64,000 nt of DNA from an uncultured Thermosynechococcus sp. (GCF_938074695.1 NZ_CALJEM010000007.1:1-64000); one strand, 5' to 3'. Shown: positions 37,101 to 48,595, numbered from the stretch's first letter. Notes: generated from the sequence alone by a model not told the origin. Program-made: numbers and translations.

Positions 37101-39125
37101 TCATGCAATGGTTTCTGCAGGCATTGATGCCTCGACGGACACTTCCTCTAGCCAAATTTGATCACTGCGGGGATCAACACGACTGACCCGCACCAGCACA
37201 CATTCTCCCAAGTTGGCTTGCCGTTGAAAGCGCATGGCCAGCTCGATTCCCAAATCTTCTAGAAGGATCAACCCCAGCCCCTCCTCAGGCCGCAACCAAC
37301 GCAGCAAAATTCCCCGCCACACTTCCTCACGATGCCGCCGCAGGTACTCCAAACACCAATAGCGGTTGGTTTGCCGCTCCACTAAAGAAGATTCCTGAAC
37401 CGAGGAGAGCAGCCCCAAGAGAGTTTCATTGAGTTGTTCGGATGTTAGGGGCGGCGGTTCCCCGCGCAGGTGGGCTTTAATCTGACGGTGTGCCAATAGA
37501 TCTGTGTAGCGGCGAATCGGGGAGGTCACTTGGCAGTAGGCATCAAGGCCAAGGCTGGCATGGGGACTCGGTTGAGTAGTCATCTCACTGCGGGGCATAC
37601 AGCGGCGAATGGCACAGTCACGAACAATGCCAGCAGGCAGTTGCAGCAATTCCTCCTCTGGGGGCAGTTCCGGTGGGGATTGACTGCGAAAGGGCAGTGG
37701 GATTCCCTCACGGGCACCAAAATGGGCGGCCACTTCGCCGGCCAGAATCATCATTTCCGCCACGAGTTGGCGGGCAGGGGAGTCATGGAGGGGTGAAATT
37801 TCCACCTTTTCACCGCTGACCTTAATGTTAGGTTCAGGCAGACTAATGCGAATAGCGCCCCGTTGCTGTCGCCACTCACTCCGCCGCAGTCCCCATTGGG
37901 CGATCGCCAGCAACTCCGCTTCGCCGCTGACCCCCTGCTCCAAAATCATGTCCACATCGTCATAGCTGAGGCGATAGGTGGGGCGAATCCAACTGGGGCA
38001 AATTTCGTAGTCCAAGACCTCGCCGCTGTCGGCTAAGAGAATACCAAAGCTGAGGGCACAACAGGTTTGCCCTGCCACCAAGCTCATCGGACCTGTGGCC
38101 AGCTCCGTGGGAAACATGGGAATCATTCCCGTCGGCAGATAGACGGTTGTGGCGCGGCGGCGAGCCTCCTGATCTAAGACGTCATCCACCATCACCCAGC
38201 GGCTGGGATCGGCAATGTGAATCCACAGCTTTTGGCGATCGCCCACGATTTCGAGGCTAAGGCCATCGTCAATTTCTTGGGTACTCTCGTCGTCAATCGT
38301 ATAGACCTTGAGATGGGTAAGATCGCGCCGCAAGGGAGCGTCAATGTCGGTCGGGGGTGAGGTGAGGCGTTCTTGAGCCACAGCAAGTACCTTGGCGGGA
38401 AATTCAACGTCAATTTGACTACGGCGCAGAAATAGATTTTCGTGCTCTGACCAGAGGCCCAGATCCACCAGCAGTTGAAAGGCTCCCAAGGGTTGGGTAG
38501 GTCGCTTCAATTCACTGAGCAGGTCAATGGCCGCCTGGTGTTGGGCACTGGGTTCAATGGCTATAGCATAGCGTTCTAACTGCTCAAGGCGCTTGCGATC
38601 GCTGGCTGACCATGCCACCGTTTCCCCCTTGAGCGCTTGGGTCAAATGTTCACGGAAGCTCACTTCCTCCGCCAAGCGTTGGGCTTCCCGCTCGCTTTGA
38701 TGTTTGAGTTCGGCCACCTGGGCAGCCGGTCGAGGCTCGTAGGTTTCTCCCTTGAGCTTGAAATAGAAGCGATCTTCACTCAGAAGATAGTGGGCAGCGT
38801 AGCAGGCCACCGCCGATCGCTCCGCAAAAAGCAGCTCCGCGAGATCTGCTGGGGTAATGGCGCGGTTTTCCTCACGGAGAATTTCCCATGCCACCTCTAA
38901 GCTGTCGGGGTCTAGGAGCGGCTGCACTTGTTGCCAAAAGGCGGGGATCTCCTGGGGACGAAACCGCTCCTCGGGTACCGTAAAGGTCAGTTGGCGCGGA
39001 TGAACGGTGTGGGCTTGCAAATGTTGATCAATGGCAATCCAATGCTTTTTACCTTCGGGGCGATCAATAACCGCCAAGCGACGCTGGTTATTAACCCGAA
39101 ATTCAATGAGGGTGCCTTTCTCCAC
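37101..39125 (-). CDS. rnb: RNase II/R family 3'-5' exoribonuclease
   Basis: A 674-residue processive exoribonuclease. The central RNB catalytic domain (about 255-590) has the acidic active-site motif YTIDDESTQEIDDGLSLE and the conserved HIADPSRWV, PMFPTELATGPMSLV, and VTSPIRRYTDLLAHRQIKAHL. An N-terminal RNA-binding region and a short C-terminal S1-like segment (RGILLRWL...DLGIELAMR) complete it. Cyanobacteria encode this as Rnb (sometimes Zam, acetazolamide resistance). The length fits RNase II better than RNase R. GTG 39125 is the start. Confidence 0.92.
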   Translation of the reverse strand: MEKGTLIEFRVNNQRRLAVIDRPEGKKHWIAIDQHLQAHTVHPRQLTFTVPEERFRPQEIPAFWQQVQPLLDPDSLEVAWEILREENRAITPADLAELLFAERSAVACYAAHYLLSEDRFYFKLKGETYEPRPAAQVAELKHQSEREAQRLAEEVSFREHLTQALKGETVAWSASDRKRLEQLERYAIAIEPSAQHQAAIDLLSELKRPTQPLGAFQLLVDLGLWSEHENLFLRRSQIDVEFPAKVLAVAQERLTSPPTDIDAPLRRDLTHLKVYTIDDESTQEIDDGLSLEIVGDRQKLWIHIADPSRWVMVDDVLDQEARRRATTVYLPTGMIPMFPTELATGPMSLVAGQTCCALSFGILLADSGEVLDYEICPSWIRPTYRLSYDDVDMILEQGVSGEAELLAIAQWGLRRSEWRQQRGAIRISLPEPNIKVSGEKVEISPLHDSPARQLVAEMMILAGEVAAHFGAREGIPLPFRSQSPPELPPEEELLQLPAGIVRDCAIRRCMPRSEMTTQPSPHASLGLDAYCQVTSPIRRYTDLLAHRQIKAHLRGEPPPLTSEQLNETLLGLLSSVQESSLVERQTNRYWCLEYLRRHREEVWRGILLRWLRPEEGLGLILLEDLGIELAMRFQRQANLGECVLVRVSRVDPRSDQIWLEEVSVEASMPAETIA

Positions 39126-39163
39126 GGCTGCCGTGCTGTACCATAATCCGATAATTATAAAGT

Positions 39164-39595
39164 TTATTGCCTCTTACCGAGCAGCAGGGGATAACCACAG
39201 TAGCGCTCCAACAGGACAATGGCGACAATGTCATCAATGGGACGAGGGGGGAGGCGCAAACCCTTGGGAATCAGCCGCTGCCAACCTTGGGGCGGAAAGA
39301 ATTGCCAATAGCGATCGCGCGCCTCTAGGGTGCTATTGCGCTCATCCACGGCAATAACCTCTACTGCTAAAACCTCTTGAAGTTGGCGCTGCCATTGCCG
39401 TGAGGTGGTTTGATTGCCCACAATCACCTGTTCAAATGGATAAACTGCATGCCACTCTTGGACACGGGCGATCGCGCGATCGCCGGCCACCACTTCATAA
39501 CACACCACTTCTTGACCGCGGGCAAGGGCTAAACCACACTTGTCCCGCCCCGGATCGAATCCCAACAAATACCTAGTGCGACCCATTTCCGTCAT
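39164..39595 (-). CDS. YqgF/RuvX-like RNase H-fold nuclease
   Basis: A 143-residue RNase H-like protein. GFDPGRDKCGLALA carries the first catalytic aspartate, VAVDERNSTLEARDRY the second acidic element, and PIDDIVAIVLLERYCG the last aspartate. YqgF/RuvX proteins mature the 5' end of 16S rRNA; this one is somewhat divergent and cyanobacteria may carry more than one homologue. Two starts are possible, ATG 39595 and ATG 39586. The gene is divergent from the DUF6930-like gene with only about 42 bases between starts. Confidence 0.8.
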   Translation of the reverse strand: MTEMGRTRYLLGFDPGRDKCGLALARGQEVVCYEVVAGDRAIARVQEWHAVYPFEQVIVGNQTTSRQWQRQLQEVLAVEVIAVDERNSTLEARDRYWQFFPPQGWQRLIPKGLRLPPRPIDDIVAIVLLERYCGYPLLLGKRQ

Positions 39596-39637
39596 TTGCT
39601 AGAGTGGAGAAGTTATCAAACTGGGAGCGATCGCCCT

Positions 39638-41233
39638 GTGAGCCTACCCGCTGCGACCATCCGTCGTCTGTTGAATGTACCGCAAGTTTCTACCGTTTGG
39701 CTGGGTGGCGGACGCAGTCTCGACAGGATTAACGACACGGTCTTTGGCGCCGCTTGGCTCGATCCCCAAGATCAGGCGATACGCAGCATGGAGCTAAGTC
39801 AACTGCCACCCACTCCAGAACAACTGACACGGCTGTTGGTGCAGGCAATTGAACACCCCCGTCATCTTGCCTGTGAACCCTGCCGTCCCCACACGATTAT
39901 CGTTGATGACCGCGAGCTGCAATTTTTCCTGCGTGGCGTCGTTGCCCCCCTCGACATTCAGGTGGAGTATCAAGCCCAGATTCCCCTCCTTGACGAATTT
40001 TTTGAATTCATCACTGCCAAGGCAACAGACGAGGCCGAGGATGTAGAGCTACTCCCTCGAGAATACATTCCTCTCTACAAGCAAAAGGTCAAAGAATTGG
40101 CGCAACTGGACATCTGGCAGTGTCTAGACAGTGTTATCCCCCTTAAGCTCCACTGTGAGGCTTGGGACTCCCCCACCCTCTTTGCAGTACTGGTTAACCC
40201 CCAAGGAACCAACCATGACTTTGGTCTGATGCTCTACCGCGGCGAAGAGGCTCTGCGCAACTTTTGGCAGCAGATTGATCAAGAGTATCCCTATATTGAC
40301 GAAGACGACGATGAACACCTAGAAGAAACCGTTCTGCGCAATAATTGTCTTTTCTTGAATTTTACTCAAGTAAATGCAGAGGATTTGGACAGCGATCTAT
40401 TTTTTTTCCTCAACGGGAAACTTTACGCCATTGACCCCGGCGCTATCCATCCTTTAGAGGGGATGCGCCCCTTCTATGCCCCCGAAGAAGCGGAAATGGT
40501 CTATGTGGCGATCGAGGCTCTGATCAAATTCTGGAAGAAGACAAAAAAGCAGTTCGCAAAGGGAGAGTACCCTGAACTTAATTTAAGGCTTAAGATTCCT
40601 TCGCCCTGCCATTTTGCCCTTAGCTATCAGGTGCAAGTGGCAACGGTGCCACAGATAAGGTCAACCATTGATGATAATACTGAGGAGAGCGACTTAAAAT
40701 TCCGCATCCCCATTGATACGGAAGCTATTCCCGAGGAAGCCTATCTCCTCTTTAAGTTGTTTGCCCCTGAAGAGCTACAGGAATTACCAGCAGTCGTCTC
40801 CTACTATCAACGGGGGGAGATTCCAGAGGGATTTCAAGGTTATCCCGTGTTGACGATTCAAACTAAAAAAACAGCAGCGGAGGTACTTGCCGCCAAAATT
40901 GCTGAGGAGGGCGGCATTCACCATCTAACCGTCTTTCCCCTCTCGGGAGCTGAGCAAGTAGTCATGCTCCTTGCCCAAACCAATGCCAATCATCTGTGGC
41001 TTTTAGATACCTTTGACCCCGAAAGTGGCTTACTGCTCCTTGACTGGATCAAGGAGGTCAATGCACTTGAAGGCGCCTGTGGTCTTGCTGTGGCCTATGG
41101 CATAACGGGCAAAACGCGGATGCAGCCGACCCTCAAGCAAATTGTGGGACTCTTTGAAACGTCCCTTATCTTTAGTTTTGTGGACACCCAACGTCCGCCA
41201 ACCCCTCAGCCTATTGAGATTGCCAAACGCTAG
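39638..41233 (+). CDS. DUF6930-like cyanobacterial protein
   Basis: A 531-residue soluble protein of unknown function. The first 130 residues (VWLGGGRSLDRI, GAAWLDPQDQAIRSMELSQLP, CRPHTIIVDDRELQFFL) resemble what I recall as the DUF6930 domain; the remainder contains acidic stretches and FAVLVNPQGTNHDFGLMLYRG. No membrane segment or catalytic motif is seen. I set the start at GTG 39638 with GGGAG upstream; a TTG reading at 39596 would leave no room for a promoter against the divergent nuclease gene. Confidence 0.65.
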   Translation: MSLPAATIRRLLNVPQVSTVWLGGGRSLDRINDTVFGAAWLDPQDQAIRSMELSQLPPTPEQLTRLLVQAIEHPRHLACEPCRPHTIIVDDRELQFFLRGVVAPLDIQVEYQAQIPLLDEFFEFITAKATDEAEDVELLPREYIPLYKQKVKELAQLDIWQCLDSVIPLKLHCEAWDSPTLFAVLVNPQGTNHDFGLMLYRGEEALRNFWQQIDQEYPYIDEDDDEHLEETVLRNNCLFLNFTQVNAEDLDSDLFFFLNGKLYAIDPGAIHPLEGMRPFYAPEEAEMVYVAIEALIKFWKKTKKQFAKGEYPELNLRLKIPSPCHFALSYQVQVATVPQIRSTIDDNTEESDLKFRIPIDTEAIPEEAYLLFKLFAPEELQELPAVVSYYQRGEIPEGFQGYPVLTIQTKKTAAEVLAAKIAEEGGIHHLTVFPLSGAEQVVMLLAQTNANHLWLLDTFDPESGLLLLDWIKEVNALEGACGLAVAYGITGKTRMQPTLKQIVGLFETSLIFSFVDTQRPPTPQPIEIAKR

Positions 41234-41391
41234 GCAACTGTGCATTCTTTACGGATTCTACTGCTTCAGGCACGGGGAGGAATTGGCCGAATCTATTCGC
41301 TTTAGCGACTTGGCTGCCGAGCAATTTACAGTGGTGAATGCTCCGCTTATGACGCTTTGCGCGCAACAGCCCGTCCCGCTCCCCACGCTAA

Positions 41392-42330
41392 TCAATTGAC
41401 CCGCCGCTTTGTTGAAGTAGTGCTGGGCCACTCCGCCAATCGTGTTTGAATCTCTGCCAGTTGCTCCTCTAGGGTGGTGGTTTGCAGCCAATAGATCCCT
41501 GCTTCTGCTCGAAACCAGGTGCGCTGCCGTTTGGCAAACTGTTGGGTGTGCTGCACGGTGAGGGCAATGGCTTCTGCGAGCGTGACTTCCCCCCGCAGGT
41601 ATTGGCGCATTTCCCGATAGCCAAGGGTATCTAAAAGGGGGAGGTCATCACCGTATTGCGCTTGTAGCTGACGAATTTCCTCTAGCCAGCCCATGGCTAG
41701 CATCTGGTGGGTGCGCTCCTCAATTCGTGCCCGCTGCTGTTGGCGATCGCCCCCCGTTAGGGCAAAGTACCAAATGGGATAGGAAGGCGGTTTGCGCTGC
41801 TGCTGCTGGCTCAGGGGCACCCCCGTCACGTAATAGACTTCCAAAGCGCGCAGGGTACGCACTTGATCGTGGGCATGGATGCGTTGCGCCGCCACGGGAT
41901 CCACCTGCTGGAGCCGCTGATAGCATTCCCGCTGACCCAGGGCCATCAACTGTGCCCGCAACTGCGGCTGGGGGGGGACTTGGGGAATGGTCAGCCCTTG
42001 GGTAATACTGCGGATATACAATCCCGTGCCTCCCACCAAGAGGGGCGTGATGCCTTGGGCATGGTAATGGGCAATGAGGGCTTGGGCTTTGGCTTGGTAA
42101 AGAGCTAGAGTGAGAGTATCGCGGGGGTCACAAATATCAATCAGGTGGTGCTGCACTTGGCGCTGCTGCTCTGGGGTGGGCTTGGCGGTGCCAATGTCAA
42201 AGCCGCGATAGACTTGGCGGGAGTCGGCACTCAAAATCACGCTCTTCAACTGCTGGGCAAGGGCGATCGCCAGTGCCGTTTTGCCTGTGGCCGTTGCCCC
42301 TCCGATTACTATTAACCCTACATCCCCCAC
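41392..42330 (-). CDS. miaA: tRNA dimethylallyltransferase MiaA
   Basis: A 312-residue enzyme that transfers a dimethylallyl group to A37 of tRNAs reading UNN codons. The P-loop GGATATGKTALAIALA, SADSRQVYRGFDIGTAKP, LVGGTGLYIRSI and LDTLGYREMRQYL are conserved. The start is GTG 42330. It diverges from gyrB with 126 bases between. The 158 bases to the DUF6930-like gene downstream show no gene. Confidence 0.96.
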   Translation of the reverse strand: MGDVGLIVIGGATATGKTALAIALAQQLKSVILSADSRQVYRGFDIGTAKPTPEQQRQVQHHLIDICDPRDTLTLALYQAKAQALIAHYHAQGITPLLVGGTGLYIRSITQGLTIPQVPPQPQLRAQLMALGQRECYQRLQQVDPVAAQRIHAHDQVRTLRALEVYYVTGVPLSQQQQRKPPSYPIWYFALTGGDRQQQRARIEERTHQMLAMGWLEEIRQLQAQYGDDLPLLDTLGYREMRQYLRGEVTLAEAIALTVQHTQQFAKRQRTWFRAEAGIYWLQTTTLEEQLAEIQTRLAEWPSTTSTKRRVN

Positions 42331-42447
42331 TCAAATACAGCCTGAAAATTTCCTAGAATCGCCTATAACCCTTATGTGTTAAAATTTAGGTCAGATTTGA
42401 CATTTGGGCAAGCAAAAACGCATTTGCCTCGATTCTATAGCAGTTAG

Positions 42448-44379
<1,932 letters not shown>

Positions 44380-44400
44380 AGCCAGACCCTAGAGGAGATG

Positions 44401-44409
44401 TGCTATAGT
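44401..44409 (+). promoter_or_regulatory. Extended -10 promoter downstream of gyrB
   Basis: TGCTATAGT matches TGn-TATAnT, with no strong -35. Transcription would begin near 44416, exactly at the base of the hairpin RNA described next. Confidence 0.45.
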
Positions 44410-44415
44410 AACTCT

Positions 44416-44570
44416 AGTTTGGCTGCGACGTTGGTGACTGCCAATATTGTTTTGTGATCTACAACTGCAAAACATTTGGGAATCAACACTGTGGGCGGCA
44501 GTAAACTGGTCTTGGAGCCAGAAACTTCTAAGTCTGCAGTTAGGATTCCCCCCTAGTCTTTACTAGGTCA
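44416..44570 (+). ncRNA. Candidate structured RNA between gyrB and a pseudouridine synthase gene
   Basis: The first bases, AGTTTGGCT (44416-44424), pair with AGCC-AG-AAACT (44516-44526) with a two-base bulge. Inside, ACTGCC (44437-44442) pairs with GGCAGT (44497-44502), and TGTTTTG (44448-44454) with CAAAACA (44468-44474). A large asymmetric bubble separates the outer two stems, giving a long imperfect hairpin somewhat like 6S RNA in outline. CCTAGT-CTTT-ACTAGG (44552-44567) follows but lacks a T-run. It may be a small RNA or the leader of the downstream gene. Confidence 0.4.
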
Positions 44571-44613
44571 TAAACTGAGGTAAAACGGCGTCGCGGTCGA
44601 ACTTTTCCTAACC

Positions 44614-45192
44614 ATGAACTATCGTTACATTCTCCTATACAAGCCCTATCGGGTACTGTGTCAGTTTCAAGATCAAGAAGGGCGAGCCACCCTCAAAGAT
44701 TATGTCCCTATTCCCGATGTTTATCCCGCTGGCCGCCTAGACTATGACAGTGAAGGTCTGGTGCTTCTTACGGATGATGGCCGGTTACAGCACCGCTTGA
44801 CAGATCCCCGCTATGGCCATCCACGTACCTACTGGGTTCAGGTGGAAGGGGAACCCACGCCAGCAGCCCTGCAACAACTGACGGAAGGAGTAGTCATTCA
44901 AGGCTACCGCACGCGGCCGGCAATTGCTGAGATTCTCAATCCAGAGCCGTCCTTACCGCCGCGAAATCCCCCAATTCGTTACCGCCGTCATATTCCTACC
45001 CAGTGGCTCAGCTTGACCCTGCGGGAAGGCCGTAATCGTCAAGTTCGGCGCATGACAGCAGCGGTAGGATTCCCCACACTGCGCTTGGTACGGGTGGCGA
45101 TCGCCAACTTGCAACTGGGTGACCTCGCCCCCGGCCAGTGGCGGGAACTCTCTCCCCAAGAGCGGCAAATGCTTTGGCAGCTGTGTGGTTGA
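44614..45192 (+). CDS. RluE-like pseudouridine synthase
   Basis: A 192-residue RsuA-family pseudouridine synthase without S4 domain. [33 protein letters not shown] with the catalytic aspartate, and [30 protein letters not shown] match RluE-type enzymes, which modify U2457 of 23S rRNA in E. coli. The start ATG 44614 lacks a clear Shine-Dalgarno. The 234-base upstream region carries a promoter and hairpin structure that may belong to it. Confidence 0.9.
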   Translation: MNYRYILLYKPYRVLCQFQDQEGRATLKDYVPIPDVYPAGRLDYDSEGLVLLTDDGRLQHRLTDPRYGHPRTYWVQVEGEPTPAALQQLTEGVVIQGYRTRPAIAEILNPEPSLPPRNPPIRYRRHIPTQWLSLTLREGRNRQVRRMTAAVGFPTLRLVRVAIANLQLGDLAPGQWRELSPQERQMLWQLCG

Positions 45193-45274
45193 CGGTCACC
45201 AAGCCCTGCCTAAGGGTACGGCCTTTTTGTAAACTGACTTCCTGACTCTTGATTTGTCGGTCAAGATTTTGTTC

Positions 45275-45291
45275 TATAATCAAAAATTATA
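45275..45291 (+). promoter_or_regulatory. TATAAT -10 element inside an inverted repeat before the FkbM gene
   Basis: TATAAT (45275-45280) and ATTATA (45286-45291) form a perfect inverted repeat around CAAAA. A second small palindrome, TTGATAATCAA, lies just downstream. The first half is a consensus -10 box, so the repeat could be an operator or simply AT-rich background. Confidence 0.35.
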
Positions 45292-45324
45292 AGGATTGAT
45301 AATCAAGTTTTTGGAAAAACTAAA

Positions 45325-46023
45325 ATGCTGGAATGGATTCTCAGATCAAACTTGAAGATTCAAATCAAGAATGCTTCAGATTGGATCATTTATAATGATA
45401 TTTTTGTAGATGGGGAGTATGATCCGGCAATTTATCCACTAATGCTAAATCTGAGCGAACATAATCAGCTCCAAGTATTGGATATAGGCGCTAATGTTGG
45501 ATTTTTTACAATTAGGGTCTTTGATCTTTTAATACGAAACGGATTTACTCCTGATCAAGTTTTTATTAATCTCTTTGAAGCAAGTCCAAGGATTTGTCAA
45601 GATCTGAGTGAAAGATTGATAGATATTAATAATCTGGGTAACTTTATACAAATTCACAATGGTTTAGTTGGACAGCGAGAAGGATCCGCTAAATTTAGCG
45701 AATTAGAATTTACTGGCATGAGCGGCATCTATACGGGATCAGAAAATGCAAACACCCAAGAAATTAATTTTATTGATGTTGAAAATATTCTCGACGGTGA
45801 CACAAGAATTTCCCTTCTAAAGTGTGATATTGAAGGTTCAGAGTTAATGTTTCTAGAAAACTATCCATCGTTAATGAAACGTGTTGATAGTGCTGTATTT
45901 GAGCTTCATCCAAATTATTGCGATATTAGCAAATGCATGGATTTGATACGTGAATCCGGTTTATCTAACTATGAAATTTTACGTGAACTAAGCTATTTAT
46001 CAGTAATTTATTTCTGGCGATAA
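45325..46023 (+). CDS. FkbM family methyltransferase, AT-rich
   Basis: A 232-residue AdoMet-dependent methyltransferase of the FkbM type. The AdoMet site VLDIGANVGFFTIRVFD, LFEASPRICQDL, and ISLLKCDIEGSELMFLENYP are characteristic; these enzymes usually O-methylate sugars of polysaccharides or natural products. Base composition is far lower in GC (about a third in a sampled line) than all neighbours, and codon use is AT-biased, indicating recent horizontal transfer. The flanking non-coding DNA is AT-rich too. No glycosyltransferase is adjacent, so the substrate is unknown. A TATAAT lies about 45 bases upstream of ATG. Confidence 0.88.
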   Translation: MLEWILRSNLKIQIKNASDWIIYNDIFVDGEYDPAIYPLMLNLSEHNQLQVLDIGANVGFFTIRVFDLLIRNGFTPDQVFINLFEASPRICQDLSERLIDINNLGNFIQIHNGLVGQREGSAKFSELEFTGMSGIYTGSENANTQEINFIDVENILDGDTRISLLKCDIEGSELMFLENYPSLMKRVDSAVFELHPNYCDISKCMDLIRESGLSNYEILRELSYLSVIYFWR

Positions 46024-46258
46024 AATTAATTAATTAAACAGTTTCTACACCTTACTATTTTTGCCCAATCAACAACTTTCAACCCATTGAATTCTGCACA
46101 GGCCAGCAATTAGACGATGTTCTTTGAGATAAATCGCCTACTTAAATCTCCTTTCTGCTCCATTCTCTTTTCAAATGCTTTCTTCTAAGTGCCTCGGCTT
46201 AGGCCGTGCTAGACTTAAGTTATATTTCTTAACTTTAGTGCTTCTGTCAACTTCTCCT

Positions 46259-47422
46259 ATGGGACAGCCGTTTTTTAGTAAAGTTGGTCGTCCGTGGCTA
46301 ATTGGGGGAGCGATCGCCATCGGTGTGGGAAGCTTTGTACTGAGTCTCAACCACTGGCAGCAACAACAACGCGCCAATGAGGAGCGAGCGATTCAAGCTG
46401 CTTTAGCCAAGCCAGTGAGCGATCGCATTACGGCTTTGGGTCGCTTGGAACCCGAAGGGGAAGTGGTGACCGTCAGTGCTCCCTCAATGACCGAGCGGTT
46501 GGGGCAGCTCCTAGTGCGCGAGGGCGATCGCGTGGTTGCTGGTCAACCCCTTGCCTATTTAGACACTTATCCAGAGCGCAAAGCAGAGCGAGACTTAGCA
46601 GCAACTCAATTGCAGGAAGCCCGCCTACGCTATGACGCTGAAACTCGCCTAGCCCTTGCTCAAATTAGTGAAGCAGAGCGCCGGCGCGATCGCGCCAATG
46701 AACCCGCCATTGCGGCTATTCAAGCTCAACAGGCCACAATTCAGCGCATCCAAGCGGAACTGGAGATCGCCAATCGCGAGTATCAGCGGTTTGCCCAACT
46801 CTTTGCCGATGGGGTAATTTCTCAACAGGATTTAGATGACCGGATCGTTCGCGTGCGGAGCTTACAGGAGGAATTGCGCAACGCCCAAGCCAACCTCGTT
46901 CGTTTGCAGGAGGAGCGCCGCACAGAACTCGCCACTGCAAATGCTCAAGTGGACGCTGCCCAAGCAAATCTTGGACGAGTGCAAGCCCAAGTGCAACTCC
47001 TTTCAGCAGAACGCAATCTGCAACTAGCGGAAGCCCGTCTGGAGCGCACTATCATTCGCGCTCCCCGCAATGGTCGCGTGCTGCGGATTCACACTAAAGC
47101 AGGGGAGACCATCAATGAACGGGGCATTCTCGAACTCGGCAATACCGACCAAATGTATGCCGTTGCTGAAGTGTATGAGACCGATGTGCCCCGTGTCCAT
47201 GTGGGTCAGCGGGCTGAAATTCGCAGCAGTGTCCTGAGTACACCGCTTACCGGGCGCGTTACGCGCGTGGGACTCCTAGTCGCCAAAAACGATGTCACCG
47301 ATACCGACCCTGCCGCTAAAACCGATGCGCGGGTTGTGGAGGTCAGAATTCGCCTAGATAACAGCGAGCCAGTGGCGGGTCTGACCAATATGCAGGTGGA
47401 AGTGGCGATTGATCCCCGCTGA
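46259..47422 (+). CDS. devB: DevB-like periplasmic adaptor (HlyD family)
   Basis: A 387-residue membrane-fusion protein that links an inner-membrane ABC transporter to an outer-membrane channel. One N-terminal membrane anchor (PWLIGGAIAIGVGSFVLSL), a biotinyl-lipoyl-like domain (ITALGRLEPEGEVVTVSAPS), a long alpha-helical coiled coil (about 110-270) and a beta-barrel (IRAPRNGRVLRIHTKAGE) are visible. It starts the devBCA operon. In heterocyst-formers DevBCA exports envelope glycolipids; here, in a unicellular organism, the substrate is unknown. I used ATG 46259; the frame is open 28 codons upstream, but TATATT near 46221 looks like its -10 box. Confidence 0.88.
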   Translation: MGQPFFSKVGRPWLIGGAIAIGVGSFVLSLNHWQQQQRANEERAIQAALAKPVSDRITALGRLEPEGEVVTVSAPSMTERLGQLLVREGDRVVAGQPLAYLDTYPERKAERDLAATQLQEARLRYDAETRLALAQISEAERRRDRANEPAIAAIQAQQATIQRIQAELEIANREYQRFAQLFADGVISQQDLDDRIVRVRSLQEELRNAQANLVRLQEERRTELATANAQVDAAQANLGRVQAQVQLLSAERNLQLAEARLERTIIRAPRNGRVLRIHTKAGETINERGILELGNTDQMYAVAEVYETDVPRVHVGQRAEIRSSVLSTPLTGRVTRVGLLVAKNDVTDTDPAAKTDARVVEVRIRLDNSEPVAGLTNMQVEVAIDPR

Positions 47423-47431
47423 GGTACACCG

Positions 47432-48586
47432 ATGATTTTTGCGATTCCCTTGGCTTGGTTGCAACTCATTCGGGAGCGGATTCGCCTCCTAGTGGCGATT
47501 GCCGGCATTGCCTTTGCCGTGGTGCTAATGCTCATGCAGTTTGGCTTTCGCGATGCCCTTTTTAAGGCGGCAGTGCGCTTCCACGAGAGCCTCAACACCG
47601 ATATTGTTCTCATTAGTCCCCAATCCACGGCACTGATTGCCATGCGCAGCTTCCCGCGACGGCGACTCTACCAAGCAGCGGGTTTTGAAGGAGTGGAGTC
47701 CGTTTCTCCCCTCTACCTCAATTTTGGTCTGTGGCGCAATCCCATTAACAAAAGTACCCGCCAACTAATGGTGATTGGCGTGGATCCGATGGCGGTATCC
47801 ATTTCAGTGTCCGATACCCCCCACTGGCAGGATGCTATTAAACTAGCGGATCATGTCCTTTTTGATGCCCAATCCCGCGCTGAGTTTGGCCCAATTCCAG
47901 AGCTATACCGCCAAGGGAAAGAGGTGACAACCGAAGTTTCTGGCCGCAAAATCACCGTAGCAGGCCTATTTCGCATGGGCGCTAACTTTGGCGCCGATGG
48001 TAATTTACTCACGAGTGACTTGAACTTTTTGCGTCTCTTTCCTGAACGCAATCCCGGTTTAATTGATGTGGGTCTGGTGCGGGTGCAGCCGGGGGTCAAT
48101 ACCAAGGCACTGGCACGGCGAATGAAGGCTGCTCTAGGCAATGATGTCCTAGTCATGACCCGTGAGGAGTTTGCTGAGTTTGAACGCAGCTACTGGGAAA
48201 AGAGTACCTCCATTGGCTTTATTTTCTCCCTCGGCGCCTTGATGGGTTTTATTGTTGGCTCTGTGATTGTTTATCAAATTCTCTACACCGATGTCACGGA
48301 TCACTTGGCGGAGTATGCCACCCTCAAAGCGATGGGCTATCGCGACGTATTCTTCTATGGTGTAGTGATGCAGGAATCGTTGATTCTTTCCTGTATGGGC
48401 TATATTCCGGGATTCATTGTGTCGTTTCTACTGTATATCCTCATTGCCAATGCCACCTCGCTGCCGGTTTGGATGACGGTGGAGCGAGCAAGTTTGGTCT
48501 TTACCCTCACGGTGCTGATGTGTACGCTTTCGGGGGCGATCGCCATGCGGCGGATTCAACAAGCCGATCCTGCGGACATTTTCTAG
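47432..48586 (+). CDS. devC: DevC-like ABC exporter permease (FtsX/MacB type)
   Basis: A 384-residue inner-membrane permease with one N-terminal helix (LLVAIAGIAFAVVLMLMQFG), a large periplasmic domain (about 45-260) and three C-terminal helices, the FtsX/MacB arrangement. DevC-typical segments are FRDALFKAAVRFHESLNTDIVLISPQ-like and HLAEYATLKAMGYRD, ending IQQADPADIF. It follows devB by nine bases and precedes devA by nine bases, so the operon order is devB-devC-devA. Confidence 0.9.
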   Translation: MIFAIPLAWLQLIRERIRLLVAIAGIAFAVVLMLMQFGFRDALFKAAVRFHESLNTDIVLISPQSTALIAMRSFPRRRLYQAAGFEGVESVSPLYLNFGLWRNPINKSTRQLMVIGVDPMAVSISVSDTPHWQDAIKLADHVLFDAQSRAEFGPIPELYRQGKEVTTEVSGRKITVAGLFRMGANFGADGNLLTSDLNFLRLFPERNPGLIDVGLVRVQPGVNTKALARRMKAALGNDVLVMTREEFAEFERSYWEKSTSIGFIFSLGALMGFIVGSVIVYQILYTDVTDHLAEYATLKAMGYRDVFFYGVVMQESLILSCMGYIPGFIVSFLLYILIANATSLPVWMTVERASLVFTLTVLMCTLSGAIAMRRIQQADPADIF

Positions 48587-48595
48587 GATGGTGCT

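Noticed and set aside
44416-44570. Firm assignment of the gyrB-downstream structure as 6S RNA
   Set aside because: It has a similar outline but is shorter, and I could not confirm 6S consensus positions; left as an unnamed candidate.
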